Assembly: GCA_017303755.1 (NCBI GenBank)
Contig: JAFLBS010000010.1
Coordinates: forward strand, 1 to 64,000
Direction: 5' to 3'
DNA length: 64,000 bases
Origin: Flavobacteriales bacterium
GTDB lineage: Bacteria > Bacteroidota > Bacteroidia > Flavobacteriales > Flavobacteriaceae
The notes under the pieces are model-generated. The model made no database searches, was not told where the DNA came from, and saw only the letters and a list, made by a program, of their open reading frames with translations. A program made the position numbers and the translations under genes. Shown one piece after another: positions 1-9,155 of the stretch. Every line of letters begins with the position of its first letter. The stretch's first letter is position 1.

Positions 1-2540
1 GGACCTAATATCTCTGATGCTTTATCCGTTAAATTAAACACCGTAAACCCTAAAAGGGCATCGCCATTGTCGCACTCATGCAAATCCGTTGGCTCTACTG
101 CCGTAGGTTTTGGATGAACGATTAGTTGCAACGGAACCACTTCAAAACAAGTAGAAGTTGTCGATTGCACTCTGATATAAATAGTTTGATTCGAAGGATA
201 AATATTTGTATAAGCAGATGGATTCGGAATGAATGTGGCATCAACTTGAGCATCAGTAATTGTCTCGTGATACGAAATATCATAAGTATTCCCACCAGTG
301 ACAAAACTCTCTACTTGAGTTAAGTCAAAGATCTGAATCCCATCATTTTCCTCTGTATCACAAATTTGCAACGGAGCTGGATTGAATACCACAACATCGT
401 TGACAACATTAACAATGGCAAAGTTAGCTGCGCTTGTAAAACAATTCGCTGTAATTTGATGAGCTACAATAGTATGATTACCTGTAGTAAGATTAGAATA
501 CGTTATATTGGGTTGATACGGTTGTCCATCCAATGAATACTCATAATTAGGTCCAACTGGATCAGTGATTGTTACTGTATTTGAAGCACATGACTGCTGA
601 ATAATCAAAGTTGGTGCAGATGTAGGATAAACCACAATCTGCATTGTAGCACTTGTTGCGCATTGGCCAACATTAGGTGTAAAAGTATACGTTGTAGTCG
701 CTGTATTATTCAGTGCTGGCGACCATGTACCGCTAATCCCATTATTAGAAGTAGTTGGTAAAGGAGTTAAAATTCCTCCTGAACAAATTGGCGCTCTTTG
801 AGTAAAGGTTGGAGTAACATTCGGATTTACCGTTACAGTCAATTGAGTTGTCGTAGCACACTGACCCACATTTGGTGTAAAAGTATACGTTGTAGTCGCA
901 GTATTATTCATAGCAGGCGACCACGTTCCATTAATTCCGTTATTTGAAGTAATGGGCAATGGAGCCAGAATTCCGCCTGAACAAATTGGCGCAACAACGG
1001 TAAATGTTGGAGTAATATTAGAACTCACATTTATTGTCATTTGAACAGTTGTAGCACATTGACCTGTTGTTGGAGTAAAAGTATAAGTAGTAGTTGCTGT
1101 ATTATTCAAAGCGGGCGACCAGCTTCCTGTAATTCCATTGTTGGATGTTGTTGGTAGCGGGCTCAATATTGCACCTGAACAAATTGGAGCAACTTGTGTA
1201 AACGTTGGTGTAACGTTAGGATTAACAGTTATGGTCATTTGTGCAGTTGTTGCACACTGTCCAGCGTTAGGCGTAAAAGTATAAGTTGTAGTTGCAGTAT
1301 TATTCAAAGCGGGTGACCATGTTCCACTGATGCCATTATTGGAAGTTGTTGGTAAAGCACTCAATGTTGCACCCGAACAAATTGAGGCAACTTGCGTAAA
1401 AGTTGGAGTAACAATTGGATTAACTGTAATAGTCATCTGTGTTGTTGTTCCACATTCACCAGCAGCAATCGGAGTAAAGGTGTAAGTAGTTGTAGCTAAA
1501 TTATTAAGAGCTGGCGACCAAGTTCCTTGCACACCATTTAATGAAGTAGTTGGCAAAGCGGCCAATGCTTGTCCAGAACAAATTGCTGAAACTTGAGTAA
1601 AAGTTGGCGTAACTGGAGTCACACAAGGCGGATAGCAAGTTATCGTTTGACTTGGCGTACAAATTCCGTCCCAAGTTAGTGTAAAAGTAACAGCCTGTCC
1701 TTGTGACACACCCGTAACATCATAATGAGAAGGAGCAACAAAAGTTCCGGTTACAGGTGCGCCTCCTTCAATTGTATAGGTGTAAGTAAAACTAGTTTGT
1801 CCAACATTATTGAAATCAAATGATGCTGGTGGTGGTGTAATCGCTGGATTTGGAACATCACAAAATAATATTGGAGGAGAAGTTGGGTTAATACATGGTG
1901 CAGTTACACTAAAATCATCTACCGCAAAATCATTTCCTACAAAACTTGTATTGGTATTCCACAATTCAATATTCACACAAGTATTTGAAGCTACAAAAGT
2001 ATAAACAACTTGTTGCCATCCGCTCGCTGGTAATGGTGCTTGCGTAGTTCCCGAAACCAATGCCGAAGTACTTGAATTATTGAACTGAACACCAATATTA
2101 GCGCTAGTTGCAGCATCCACAACAGTAGTGGAAACTGATTTTATCCAATAACTGAATGTGTAGGTTGTTCCAATAGTTAAACCACATACGCCGCCACCGC
2201 TATTTCCAGCACGCCAAAAACGTTGATTTCCTCCTGTGTTATTCCCATCAATTACCATCATCAAGCCCGTACCGCTTGTATGATCTCCGCCAGCTATAAA
2301 ATTAGCCGTATTCATTGGGAAAGGGTTATTGGTAAAAGCGTAATCTCCTGCCGATGTTGTTCCAGAAAACGGCGCAGTTATTAAATTATATCCTGCTCCA
2401 TTTAAATTGAATCCAACACCATTTCCTCCGCTTTCAAAGCCACCGTTAGTCAGTAAATTTTGTCCTTTAACATTAATTGTTATCAGCGTCATTAACAGCA
2501 TCAAAATAAACGCAGTATACTTACAATAAATTTGTTTCAT
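1..2540 (-). CDS. Large secreted repeat adhesin, probable type IX secretion substrate (5' part only)
   Basis: Reading the minus strand from the ATG at 2538-2540 gives an open frame that runs off the window start (846 complete codons). The product begins with a signal peptide (hydrophobic stretch, then VKGQ at about residues 24-27). Residues 28-230 resemble a beta-sandwich carbohydrate-binding-like module beginning NLLTNGGFESGG. Next comes a PKD/Ig-like segment, then five 66-67 residue repeats, then Thr/Pro/Val-rich modules containing phrases such as ICDTEENDGI and HECDNGDALLGF. Those phrases are typical of flavobacterial surface proteins that end in a gliding-motility-type (CHU_C, type B) sorting domain; that end lies outside the window, so the export route is inferred. 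It would act at the cell surface. No ligand can be named. Confidence 0.85.
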   Translation of the reverse strand, partial: MKQIYCKYTAFILMLLMTLITINVKGQNLLTNGGFESGGNGVGFNLNGAGYNLITAPFSGTTSAGDYAFTNNPFPMNTANFIAGGDHTSGTGLMMVIDGNNTGGNQRFWRAGNSGGGVCGLTIGTTYTFSYWIKSVSTTVVDAATSANIGVQFNNSSTSALVSGTTQAPLPASGWQQVVYTFVASNTCVNIELWNTNTSFVGNDFAVDDFSVTAPCINPTSPPILFCDVPNPAITPPPASFDFNNVGQTSFTYTYTIEGGAPVTGTFVAPSHYDVTGVSQGQAVTFTLTWDGICTPSQTITCYPPCVTPVTPTFTQVSAICSGQALAALPTTSLNGVQGTWSPALNNLATTTYTFTPIAAGECGTTTQMTITVNPIVTPTFTQVASICSGATLSALPTTSNNGISGTWSPALNNTATTTYTFTPNAGQCATTAQMTITVNPNVTPTFTQVAPICSGAILSPLPTTSNNGITGSWSPALNNTATTTYTFTPTTGQCATTVQMTINVSSNITPTFTVVAPICSGGILAPLPITSNNGINGTWSPAMNNTATTTYTFTPNVGQCATTTQLTVTVNPNVTPTFTQRAPICSGGILTPLPTTSNNGISGTWSPALNNTATTTYTFTPNVGQCATSATMQIVVYPTSAPTLIIQQSCASNTVTITDPVGPNYEYSLDGQPYQPNITYSNLTTGNHTIVAHQITANCFTSAANFAIVNVVNDVVVFNPAPLQICDTEENDGIQIFDLTQVESFVTGGNTYDISYHETITDAQVDATFIPNPSAYTNIYPSNQTIYIRVQSTTSTCFEVVPLQLIVHPKPTAVEPTDLHECDNGDALLGFTVFNLTDKASEILG
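618..1610 (-). repeat. Five tandem 198-201 bp coding repeats in the adhesin
   Basis: Five in-frame units lie at 1410-1610 (201 bp) and at 1212-1409, 1014-1211, 816-1013 and 618-815 (198 bp each). Each encodes TPTFTQ, ICSG, LPTTSNNGI, GTWSPALNNTATTTYTFTP and GQCATT followed by a strand ending TVNP. Units 2-5 are close to one another at the DNA level. Unit 1 is the most diverged and has one extra codon. Each unit is probably one Ig-like/SprB-type beta-sandwich module. Confidence 0.9.
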
Positions 2541-2701
2541 TCTTAAAAAATAATTAGGGCGCCAAATTACTATTTATAAACAAAATCTCATAGAAAAAAA
2601 CGATAAAATATTAATTTTATTCTCTCACTAAAAAAGAGATTTCAGCAACAACCAAAAGATTTTTTTTGTAATTTTATACAAACCTTAAAAATCATTTTAT
2701 C

Positions 2702-2902
2702 ATGGCAGTATTAAAAGTCATCGAAGTACTTTCTAGTTCAGAAACTAGTTGGGAAGATGCTACTCAAAAAGCGGTTGCTCAAGCAGCAAAATCATTAAAA
2801 CACATTCGTTCCGTTTACGTTCAAGAGCAAAGCGCACAAGTTAAAGACGGAAAAGTGACTGAATACCGTGTTAATCTTAAGTTGACTTTTGAAATAGAAT
2901 AA
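2702..2902 (+). CDS. Dodecin family flavin-binding protein
   Basis: The 66-residue product matches dodecin in length and layout: an N-terminal strand (MAVLKVIEVLSSS), one helix containing SWEDATQKAVAQAAKSLKHI at about 18-36, and two strands ending in YRVNLKLTFEIE. Dodecins form hollow dodecamers that bind and store flavins (riboflavin, FMN or FAD) in the cytoplasm. The gene is divergent from the adhesin and 65 bp upstream of the small helical protein at 2968, with which it may be co-transcribed. No neighbour indicates a specific flavin pathway. Family assignment is secure; the flavin preference is unknown. Confidence 0.9.
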   Translation: MAVLKVIEVLSSSETSWEDATQKAVAQAAKSLKHIRSVYVQEQSAQVKDGKVTEYRVNLKLTFEIE

Positions 2903-2967
2903 TATTTTTATATTAGTCTTTTATCTTTATTTGTGTAAATTGCACCATAATTTTTAAATCATAAAAA

Positions 2968-3327
2968 ATGGGAATAGGAAGTTTTTTTAAGAATTTATTT
3001 GGCAAAGCCAATACCAATGTTGATACTTTTGTAGATAAAGCAGAAGATTTCGCAAGCGACGCAATTGACAAAGCAAGAGAAGTTGCGGCTCCAATTGTAG
3101 ATAAAGTAGAAGATTTTGCTGAAGCAGCAAAAGATAAAGTAAGCGAGTTTGCACCACAAGCTGGAGAAGCAATTGAAAATGCAGTTGAAACTGTAAAAGA
3201 AAAAGTTAGCGAGATTGCTGATAAAGCTGAAGAAATTGCAAGCAATGCTGTTGAAACTGTAAAAGAAAAAGTAAATGATTTTACTAGCGACAATCCTGAA
3301 AAACCAGCTGATGAAAATGCTGATTAA
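2968..3327 (+). CDS. Small LEA-like / YtxH-like amphipathic helical protein
   Basis: The 119-residue product starts MGIGSFFKNLFGKA and is then almost entirely Ala/Lys/Glu/Asp/Val. Heptad- or 11-mer-like units follow one another: FVDKAEDFA, IVDKVEDFAEAAKDKVSEFA, and NAVETVKEKVSEIADKAEEIAS repeated as NAVETVKEKVNDF. It has no cysteine, no signal peptide and no membrane segment, and ends in an acidic tail. This composition resembles late-embryogenesis-abundant (group 3) or YtxH-type stress proteins and apolipoprotein-like amphipathic helices. Low-complexity similarity is weak evidence for function, so I call only the architecture. A terminator follows at 3357-3386. Confidence 0.75.
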   Translation: MGIGSFFKNLFGKANTNVDTFVDKAEDFASDAIDKAREVAAPIVDKVEDFAEAAKDKVSEFAPQAGEAIENAVETVKEKVSEIADKAEEIASNAVETVKEKVNDFTSDNPEKPADENAD

Positions 3328-3356
3328 ATAAGAATTGTATACCTTTGTAAAAATTC

Positions 3357-3386
3357 AAATCACGCTTTCTTAGCGTGATTTTTTTA
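3357..3386 (+). terminator. Intrinsic terminator after the LEA-like gene
   Basis: AAATCACGC and GCGTGATTT form a 9 bp stem with a 7-nt loop, followed by a run of T. It ends the dodecin/LEA-like unit just before the MscS gene, which therefore needs its own promoter or read-through. Confidence 0.85.
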
Positions 3387-3394
3387 TTTAAGTT

Positions 3395-4219
3395 ATGAAA
3401 AAGACATCTGAAATTGCAACAATGGGCGAATACACAAAAGAATTCTTTAGAGTACTAGTTGAATATTCCCCTAAATTGATATCAGCATTTATTATATTAT
3501 TTGTTGGGTTATACGCCATTCGAATTGTTAATCGTGTGGTAAAAAAAATTATGGTAAAACGCGAACTCGACCCAACATTGTCTGAGTTTTTATCCGATAT
3601 TTTATTGTGGGCATTACGAGTACTGCTTTTTGTAACCTTCATCTCTAAATTAGGCATAGAGACATCCTCTTTTGTAGCGATATTGGGTGCTGCTGGATTA
3701 GCTGTTGGTTTATCGCTTCAAGGTTCGCTTTCTAATTTTGCTGGAGGCGTTTTGATTATTCTTTTCAAACCTTTCAGAGTTGGAGACACTATAGAAGCGC
3801 AAGGTGTAATTGGCACAGTGACTGATATTCAGATATTCACAACCAAATTAGTCTCAGGAAATAATCAAACCATTTTTATTCCTAACAGCATTTTGTCTAA
3901 CGGAATCATCACAAATTATTCTGTTGAAGGCATTCGAAGAGCCGATTTACATTTGGCAATATCCTACGACACTGATATAAAAAAGGTAAAGGAAATGATT
4001 AGTCAAGTCATGGATTCTCATCCAAAAATTCTAAAAGAGCCGGAGCCAACCGTTACTATAAAAAGCTTGACAGACAATGCTATCCAATTAGCCATTCGCC
4101 CATGGGCAAAAAATGAAGATTTCGGACAAGTTTCTTCCGATGTCATCGAGAATTGCAAAGCTGCATTTGATGAAGCGGGAATAACAATTCAACCCTACGC
4201 CAGAGGAAATTCGAACTAA
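3395..4219 (+). CDS. mscS: Small-conductance mechanosensitive channel (MscS family)
   Basis: The 274-residue product has the minimal MscS architecture. Transmembrane helices lie at about 27-47 and 66-85, and the Gly/Ala-rich pore helix TM3 at about 95-122 contains AAGLAVGLSLQGSLSNF. The beta domain includes FKPFRVGD at 124-131 and IPNSILSNG at 162-170, followed by a C-terminal alpha/beta domain. It would sit in the inner membrane and release solutes on hypo-osmotic shock. The gene begins 8 bp after a terminator and converges on tsaB, with 3 bp between the two stop codons. Family assignment is secure. Confidence 0.95.
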   Translation: MKKTSEIATMGEYTKEFFRVLVEYSPKLISAFIILFVGLYAIRIVNRVVKKIMVKRELDPTLSEFLSDILLWALRVLLFVTFISKLGIETSSFVAILGAAGLAVGLSLQGSLSNFAGGVLIILFKPFRVGDTIEAQGVIGTVTDIQIFTTKLVSGNNQTIFIPNSILSNGIITNYSVEGIRRADLHLAISYDTDIKKVKEMISQVMDSHPKILKEPEPTVTIKSLTDNAIQLAIRPWAKNEDFGQVSSDVIENCKAAFDEAGITIQPYARGNSN

Positions 4220-4222
4220 AAT

Positions 4223-4879
4223 TTATTTAGTCAGCATGAAATCTTTTAGATAATATGGCTCAAAATAAGCCACATCTTCAAAATCATTATTTTGATATTT
4301 TTCAAAAGACAAAACACTCATTTCATTAGAAGAAGGAAAGATGATTTTTTCGTGGAAAACAAAACGCGAATCAGTCAAAACGGTTTTTGCTTTTTCAGCA
4401 CTATCACCAACAAAATGAATTGTTCCTTCGAAATTTGAAAAACTATCAGAAGTTAAAATCTCTGCTTCTACTTCACGTACTTTTTTATGATTTGAATCAA
4501 AAACTGCAGAGTACACTTCCATTCTTCTGGCATCAATCATCGGAACAATGTGTCCTTTTTCAACTCTAAGTTGACGCGCCAATAACTCGAGTGTATCAAT
4601 CGAAATCAATGGAATATTTAATGCATAACACAATCCTTTCGCAGCAGAAACTCCAATTCGCAATCCTGTATAAGAACCCGGACCTTTACTTACCGCAATT
4701 GCATTTAAATCATCAAAAGCAATGTTGCTTTCGTTAAGAATTTCTTCGATAAAAACATGTAATTTTTCGGCATGAGAATAGCCTTGTTCGGCAATTTCTT
4801 TACATAAAACAGTGATTCCATTTTTGGCCAAAGAGACCGAACAGTTTTTTGTAGATGTTTCTATATTAAGAATGAACAT
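4223..4879 (-). CDS. tsaB: TsaB, tRNA threonylcarbamoyladenosine biosynthesis protein
   Basis: The 218-residue product is an ASKHA-fold protein. The N-terminal strand-turn MFILNIETSTKNCSVSL, the KGPGSYTGLRIG motif at 65-76 and DARRMEVY at 116-123 are TsaB hallmarks. TsaB is the TsaD partner needed for t6A37 modification of ANN-decoding tRNAs in the cytoplasm; it has no catalytic site of its own. The gene lies 11 bp downstream of the membrane-fusion protein gene and is probably co-transcribed with it. That linkage looks positional rather than functional. Confidence 0.95.
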   Translation of the reverse strand: MFILNIETSTKNCSVSLAKNGITVLCKEIAEQGYSHAEKLHVFIEEILNESNIAFDDLNAIAVSKGPGSYTGLRIGVSAAKGLCYALNIPLISIDTLELLARQLRVEKGHIVPMIDARRMEVYSAVFDSNHKKVREVEAEILTSDSFSNFEGTIHFVGDSAEKAKTVLTDSRFVFHEKIIFPSSNEMSVLSFEKYQNNDFEDVAYFEPYYLKDFMLTK

Positions 4880-4890
4880 TCGCTATAAAT

Positions 4891-6189
4891 TTACTTCGAT
4901 TTCTCTTCTTCCTTTTTAGTGGCAAGTACCACTTTATCACCCGAATTCAAATCTTTAGTTACTGTATTATAAGGCCCAACAATTACAACATCGCCTTTTT
5001 TCAAACCTGAAATTACCTCGATATTGGAATCATCTTGAATTCCGGTTTTTACAATTCGGATTTTGGCTTTATCTCCTACTTTCACAAAAACACATTCAAA
5101 TTTTTTATCATTTTGTGCTTTCACAACTCCTTCTTCATTCTCCTCTTTTACTTCATAACTCTTAGTTGCAGCAGTGTCCGATTTCATTACAACAGAACTA
5201 ATTGGCACAGCAACTACTTTTTCTTTTCTTTTAGTAATAATATCAACTGTCGCAGTCATTCCTGGACGGAAAGGCGAATACGTATCGGGTTTACCTTCTA
5301 ACAAATCGAGATATGATTCTTTCACAATTCGAACTTTAACTTTAAAATTCGTAACCTGATCTGCTGTTGTAGTTGTACTAGCCGAATTCGAAATACTCGT
5401 TACAATTCCCTTGAACTCTTTTTTCAAATACGCATCTACTTCTACATTTGCTGAGTCTCCAACGTTAATTTTTACGATGTCATTCTCATTCACATCCACT
5501 TCCACTTCCATATTATTCAAGTTGGCCACACGCAAAATTTCGGTTCCAGTCATTTGTTGTGTTCCCAAAACACGCTCTCCTAATTCAACATTTAGCATTG
5601 AAATAGTTCCATCAGCTGGCGCATAAATAGTAGTTCTTCCCAGGTTATCTTTTGCTTCTTTCACCGTAGCATTAGCACTTTGAACCTGATGATACGCCGA
5701 TTGTTTATTCGCAACTGCTACTTCATAAGAAGCTATAGCTTTATCCCACTCTGATCGCGAAATAATTCCTTTATCGTACAATGTTTTACTTCTATCATAA
5801 CTGGCTTTTGCTTCTTTAAAACTAGCATCTGCCTGATTCAAAGCAGCTTTTGTTCCAGATAAATTAGAAACTGTTCGGTTGTAACCCGAAGTATACAAAT
5901 CGGGATTGATTCGTACTAATAAATCCCCTTTTTTAACCACTTGACCTTCTTTAACAGGCAATGCAATGATTTCACCCGAAACTTCAGATGATATTTTAAC
6001 TTCAACTTCAGGCTGAATTTTACCCGTAGCAGAAACTGTTTCGATAATCGTAATTTCGTCTACCTTGGCTACTTCAACCTCTTTTCCTTTGTCTCTATTT
6101 CCGATTTTACCCGATTTAGACAAGGTAACAAGTAAAATAACAATCACTGCTACAACTCCTAATAGTATAAAAATTTTCTTTCTTGACAT
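4891..6189 (-). CDS. Membrane-fusion (HlyD/MacA-like) efflux adaptor
   Basis: The 432-residue product has an N-terminal inner-membrane anchor at about 5-24, a biotinyl-lipoyl/barrel-sandwich half (SGEIIALPVKEGQVVKKGDLL at about 70-90), a coiled-coil hairpin at about 105-185, then the second lipoyl half (TIYAPADGTISMLNVELGERV) and a beta-barrel domain, ending in a Lys/Glu-rich tail. It would link an inner-membrane pump to the TolC-like protein encoded 4 bp upstream. No MacB-type ABC subunit or RND pump gene lies next to it, so its transporter partner is encoded elsewhere. Substrate unknown. Confidence 0.9.
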   Translation of the reverse strand: MSRKKIFILLGVVAVIVILLVTLSKSGKIGNRDKGKEVEVAKVDEITIIETVSATGKIQPEVEVKISSEVSGEIIALPVKEGQVVKKGDLLVRINPDLYTSGYNRTVSNLSGTKAALNQADASFKEAKASYDRSKTLYDKGIISRSEWDKAIASYEVAVANKQSAYHQVQSANATVKEAKDNLGRTTIYAPADGTISMLNVELGERVLGTQQMTGTEILRVANLNNMEVEVDVNENDIVKINVGDSANVEVDAYLKKEFKGIVTSISNSASTTTTADQVTNFKVKVRIVKESYLDLLEGKPDTYSPFRPGMTATVDIITKRKEKVVAVPISSVVMKSDTAATKSYEVKEENEEGVVKAQNDKKFECVFVKVGDKAKIRIVKTGIQDDSNIEVISGLKKGDVVIVGPYNTVTKDLNSGDKVVLATKKEEEKSK

Positions 6190-6193
6190 GATT

Positions 6194-7561
6194 CTAATTA
6201 TTTTGTTTTATTGGAATACCAAAGTAAAATTCAACTAATTTCAATTTAAAAATATAATCGTATTTGGTTCGTAACACTTCCGATTGAGCGTTCAAATACA
6301 AGGTTTGTGCTTGATTAAAATCGAATGAATTCATCATCCCAACTGCGTATTTTTCTTTTGCATAATTGAACGCTTCTGTTCTAGCTTCTAGAGCAACTTG
6401 TGCCGATTCGTAGCTGTTCAAAGCTCCTTTTGCGTCGGTTATAGCATTGTAAACATTACGATCCAAGTCTAATTCAGCTTGCTGTTTCGCAATCTTAACT
6501 CGGTCAAGAGCAATTTTCGATCGCTCTACATTATTTTTCGTCACAAATCCATTAAGTATAGGAATCGACAATCTCACTCCAAAACTATGACCTTTGTTAT
6601 TACTAAATTGATCAAATAAAGGAAGAGTTCCTAACATTGGATTTCCATTTTCATCCAAGCCAATAAAACTTTGCGAATCACTAGCTCTAGTATCAAAACT
6701 ATAAAACCCTGCTAAACTAGGTTGATAAGCACCTTTAGCAATAGTAATGTCTTTTTCGGCAAGCTCTAAATTGGTATTGGCTATTTTTAATTCAACACGG
6801 CTTTGTTTGGCTTTCTCGATAATATCTTCTGGTTTTTGAGCCATTACCGTACTTAAAGGAACAGCTACATTTTCTTCCGCAATATCAAAATCTTTGTAAT
6901 CATCTAATTGCAGCAACTGAACCATACTTAATTTTGACAAAAACAATGCGTTTTCCGCAGCTACTAATCGCTGTTTATCTGCTGCAACAGTCGCTTTTAT
7001 GTCTAATAAATCACCTCTAGCAACCACGCCCGCATTTACCAATTCGGTGGTTCTGATTTCTTGCTTTTCATTGTTAGACAATTGCTCTTTCTGAACTTTG
7101 ATGTTTTCTTTATTAAATAATATCTGCAAATAGGCATTGGCAATATTCAACGAAACATCGTCTTTCATTTTATCCAATTGATATTGAGCAGCTACTTTAG
7201 ACAAATTAGCTCTTCTAAGGCGATTTTGGTTTTGCAAACCGTTGTAAATATCAACACTCGAATTGATTCCAGCTGATGTAAATTGTGTAGTCTGATTTTC
7301 TAATAAACCTGTTGTGATGTTTTGATTCAAACCAATATTCCACGAGTGCGATGCGCTAGCATTTACACTGGGCAAAAAACTTCCAAAAGCAGCTTTTTTA
7401 TCTACATCGGCGGTACGAAGTTCCAATTCGGTTTGCTTGATGGAAATATTGTTTTTCATTGCATAATCAACACATTCTTCAAGCGTCCATTTTTTGGATT
7501 GCGCCATAGAAACTCCACTTAAAAGTGAAATAAAAAATAGAATTGCAAGTATTTTCTTCAT
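6194..7561 (-). CDS. TolC family outer-membrane efflux protein
   Basis: The 455-residue product has a signal peptide (MKKILAILFFISLLSGVSMAQ) and two repeated outer-membrane efflux protein (OEP) halves rich in long helices. It begins WTLEECVDYAMKNN, the conserved opening of Bacteroidota TolC homologues, and ends with a YAVGMMNSFDFNQAQTLYLNAQ segment typical of the second half. It would trimerise as an outer-membrane channel-tunnel and dock with the adaptor encoded 4 bp downstream. A TAAATTTG -7-like element lies at 7597-7604 on this strand, but no convincing TTG was seen at the right distance. Family is certain, substrate unknown. Confidence 0.93.
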   Translation of the reverse strand: MKKILAILFFISLLSGVSMAQSKKWTLEECVDYAMKNNISIKQTELELRTADVDKKAAFGSFLPSVNASASHSWNIGLNQNITTGLLENQTTQFTSAGINSSVDIYNGLQNQNRLRRANLSKVAAQYQLDKMKDDVSLNIANAYLQILFNKENIKVQKEQLSNNEKQEIRTTELVNAGVVARGDLLDIKATVAADKQRLVAAENALFLSKLSMVQLLQLDDYKDFDIAEENVAVPLSTVMAQKPEDIIEKAKQSRVELKIANTNLELAEKDITIAKGAYQPSLAGFYSFDTRASDSQSFIGLDENGNPMLGTLPLFDQFSNNKGHSFGVRLSIPILNGFVTKNNVERSKIALDRVKIAKQQAELDLDRNVYNAITDAKGALNSYESAQVALEARTEAFNYAKEKYAVGMMNSFDFNQAQTLYLNAQSEVLRTKYDYIFKLKLVEFYFGIPIKQNN

Positions 7562-7596
7562 AAAAACGAATGTTACATCGAAACCAATGAGTAGTG

Positions 7597-7604
7597 CAAA
7601 TTTA
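7597..7604 (-). promoter_or_regulatory. Possible -7 element of the tolC-mfp-tsaB operon
   Basis: TAAATTTG on the minus strand matches the Bacteroidota TAnnTTTG consensus 36 bp before the tolC-like start codon. The upstream TTG element is not evident, so this is a partial match. Confidence 0.4.
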
Positions 7605-7733
7605 ACTTAATTAATCGTAAAAAAATTAAATTAACTTTCCCTATCAGACGTGAAATTGAAATTTTTGTTACATTCACACCTTAAAAAAGTTTGAAGTCAG
7701 AAATTTGAAGCTGGAAGTAATAAATCAGTTTTA

Positions 7734-7741
7734 TAAATTTG
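7734..7741 (+). promoter_or_regulatory. Possible -7 element of the DUF4403 lipoprotein gene
   Basis: TAAATTTG matches the Bacteroidota consensus 34 bp before the start codon. The nearest TTG (7705-7707) is 26 bp upstream, longer than usual, so confidence is limited. Confidence 0.4.
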
Positions 7742-7775
7742 CATTCAACTACTAATTTTTATTCCGCAAATTATA

Positions 7776-9155
7776 ATGAAGAAACTGCTATACGTACTTA
7801 TGTTATCATTCTTATTTGGTTGTTCTACCACAAAAAAAATTGACGCTTTAAAACCCGAACCTTCTTTAAATACTCCTGTAGTTTACAACACTACTACTTC
7901 GTTTGTCAATATGCCAATGGAAGTGACTTTGAAAGAAGTAGAACATCAATTGAACAAGTCGTTGGTTGGTTTGATCTATGAAGATGCCAATATGGACGAT
8001 GATAAAACCGTGATGAAAATTTGGAAGACAGCCAACATCAAATTAGTTGAAAAAAACGGCAAAATACAATCTGTTTTGCCATTAAAAATTTGGGCGAAAT
8101 TCAAATACGGAACCGAATTCATGGGTTTGAACGATACGCGTGAAATTGAAGCTAATGGAACAATTACGTTACTCAGCAATGTTTCATTGTCTAATTTTAA
8201 AATGACAACCGAATCGGTTATTGAAGACTTTGCGTGGACAGAAAGTCCGACGATTTTAGTAGCAGGAAAAAAAGTGCCGATTACTTACATCTTAACTCCG
8301 ACTTTGTCCATTTTTAAATCGAAAGTTTCTAAAAAAATTGACGAAGCGATTGATAAAACCTGCGATTTCAAACCCTATGTTTTGGATGTTTTGGAAACCA
8401 TCAGCAAACCCATTCAAACCAGCGAACAATACGAAACGTGGTTTAAAATGGTTCCGATTGAAATGTACAATACTGATGCGGTGCTCAAAAACGGAAAAGT
8501 GGCATTGGATTTAGGATTGAAATGCAATATGCAAACCTTAGTAGGTCAGATGCCAAAAACAGGTTACAACCGAGAAAATATTGCTTTCAAACCTGTGGCT
8601 AAAATGCCCAACAAAACTACAGCAACAATTGCAGCCGTTTCAACTTACGAGAGTGCATCGCGCATTATGACGAAGAATTTTCAGGGAAAAGAATTCGCAA
8701 ATGGAAGTCGCAAAATTGTAGTTCAGAAAGTAGATTTATGGCACAAAGAAGGCAAAATGATTATTGCTTTGAGTATGACGGGAAGCATTGACGGAACAAT
8801 TTATTTGAGCGGAATTCCGAATTACAATCCAATCACCAAAGAAATTTATTTTGAGAATTTGGATTATGTTTTAAACACCAAAGGCTTACTCACCAAAACG
8901 GCCAATTGGTTGTTGCAAGGTGTCATTCTGAAGAAAATTCAGGAAAACTGTCGTTATTCAATTAAAGAAAATCTAGACGATGCCAAAAAGAATATGTTGC
9001 CTTATTTGAGCAATTTCTCACCTATGAAAGGCGTTTTTGTCAACGGAACTTTGGATGATTTTGAATTTGAAAAAGTAGAATTGAATAATCAAGCCATCAT
9101 CGCCTTTATCAAAGCATCAGGAAAAATGAATGTGAGTATTGATGGGATGGATTAA
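7776..9155 (+). CDS. DUF4403 family lipoprotein
   Basis: The 459-residue product starts MKKLLYVLMLSFLFGC, a lipoprotein signal with the lipidated cysteine at residue 16. The rest matches the DUF4403 layout as I know it: STYESASRIMTKNFQGKEF, a YLSGIPNYNP segment and a LDYVLNTKGLLTKTANWLL region resembling tubular lipid-binding domain proteins. It would be anchored in the periplasm or outer membrane. The function of the family is not established. Its stop codon overlaps that of the convergent gene at 9152 by two bases. Confidence 0.8.
   Translation: MKKLLYVLMLSFLFGCSTTKKIDALKPEPSLNTPVVYNTTTSFVNMPMEVTLKEVEHQLNKSLVGLIYEDANMDDDKTVMKIWKTANIKLVEKNGKIQSVLPLKIWAKFKYGTEFMGLNDTREIEANGTITLLSNVSLSNFKMTTESVIEDFAWTESPTILVAGKKVPITYILTPTLSIFKSKVSKKIDEAIDKTCDFKPYVLDVLETISKPIQTSEQYETWFKMVPIEMYNTDAVLKNGKVALDLGLKCNMQTLVGQMPKTGYNRENIAFKPVAKMPNKTTATIAAVSTYESASRIMTKNFQGKEFANGSRKIVVQKVDLWHKEGKMIIALSMTGSIDGTIYLSGIPNYNPITKEIYFENLDYVLNTKGLLTKTANWLLQGVILKKIQENCRYSIKENLDDAKKNMLPYLSNFSPMKGVFVNGTLDDFEFEKVELNNQAIIAFIKASGKMNVSIDGMD

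Noticed and set aside
618-1610. Regular repeats considered as a CRISPR array
   Set aside because: The period is 198 bp, a multiple of three, and the repeats are in frame within an adhesin; no short repeats with unique spacers are present.
2913-3293. Antisense open frame opposite the LEA-like gene
   Set aside because: It mirrors the low-complexity Ala/Lys/Glu coding of the plus strand and encodes a Ser/Ala/Leu-rich sequence with no family likeness.
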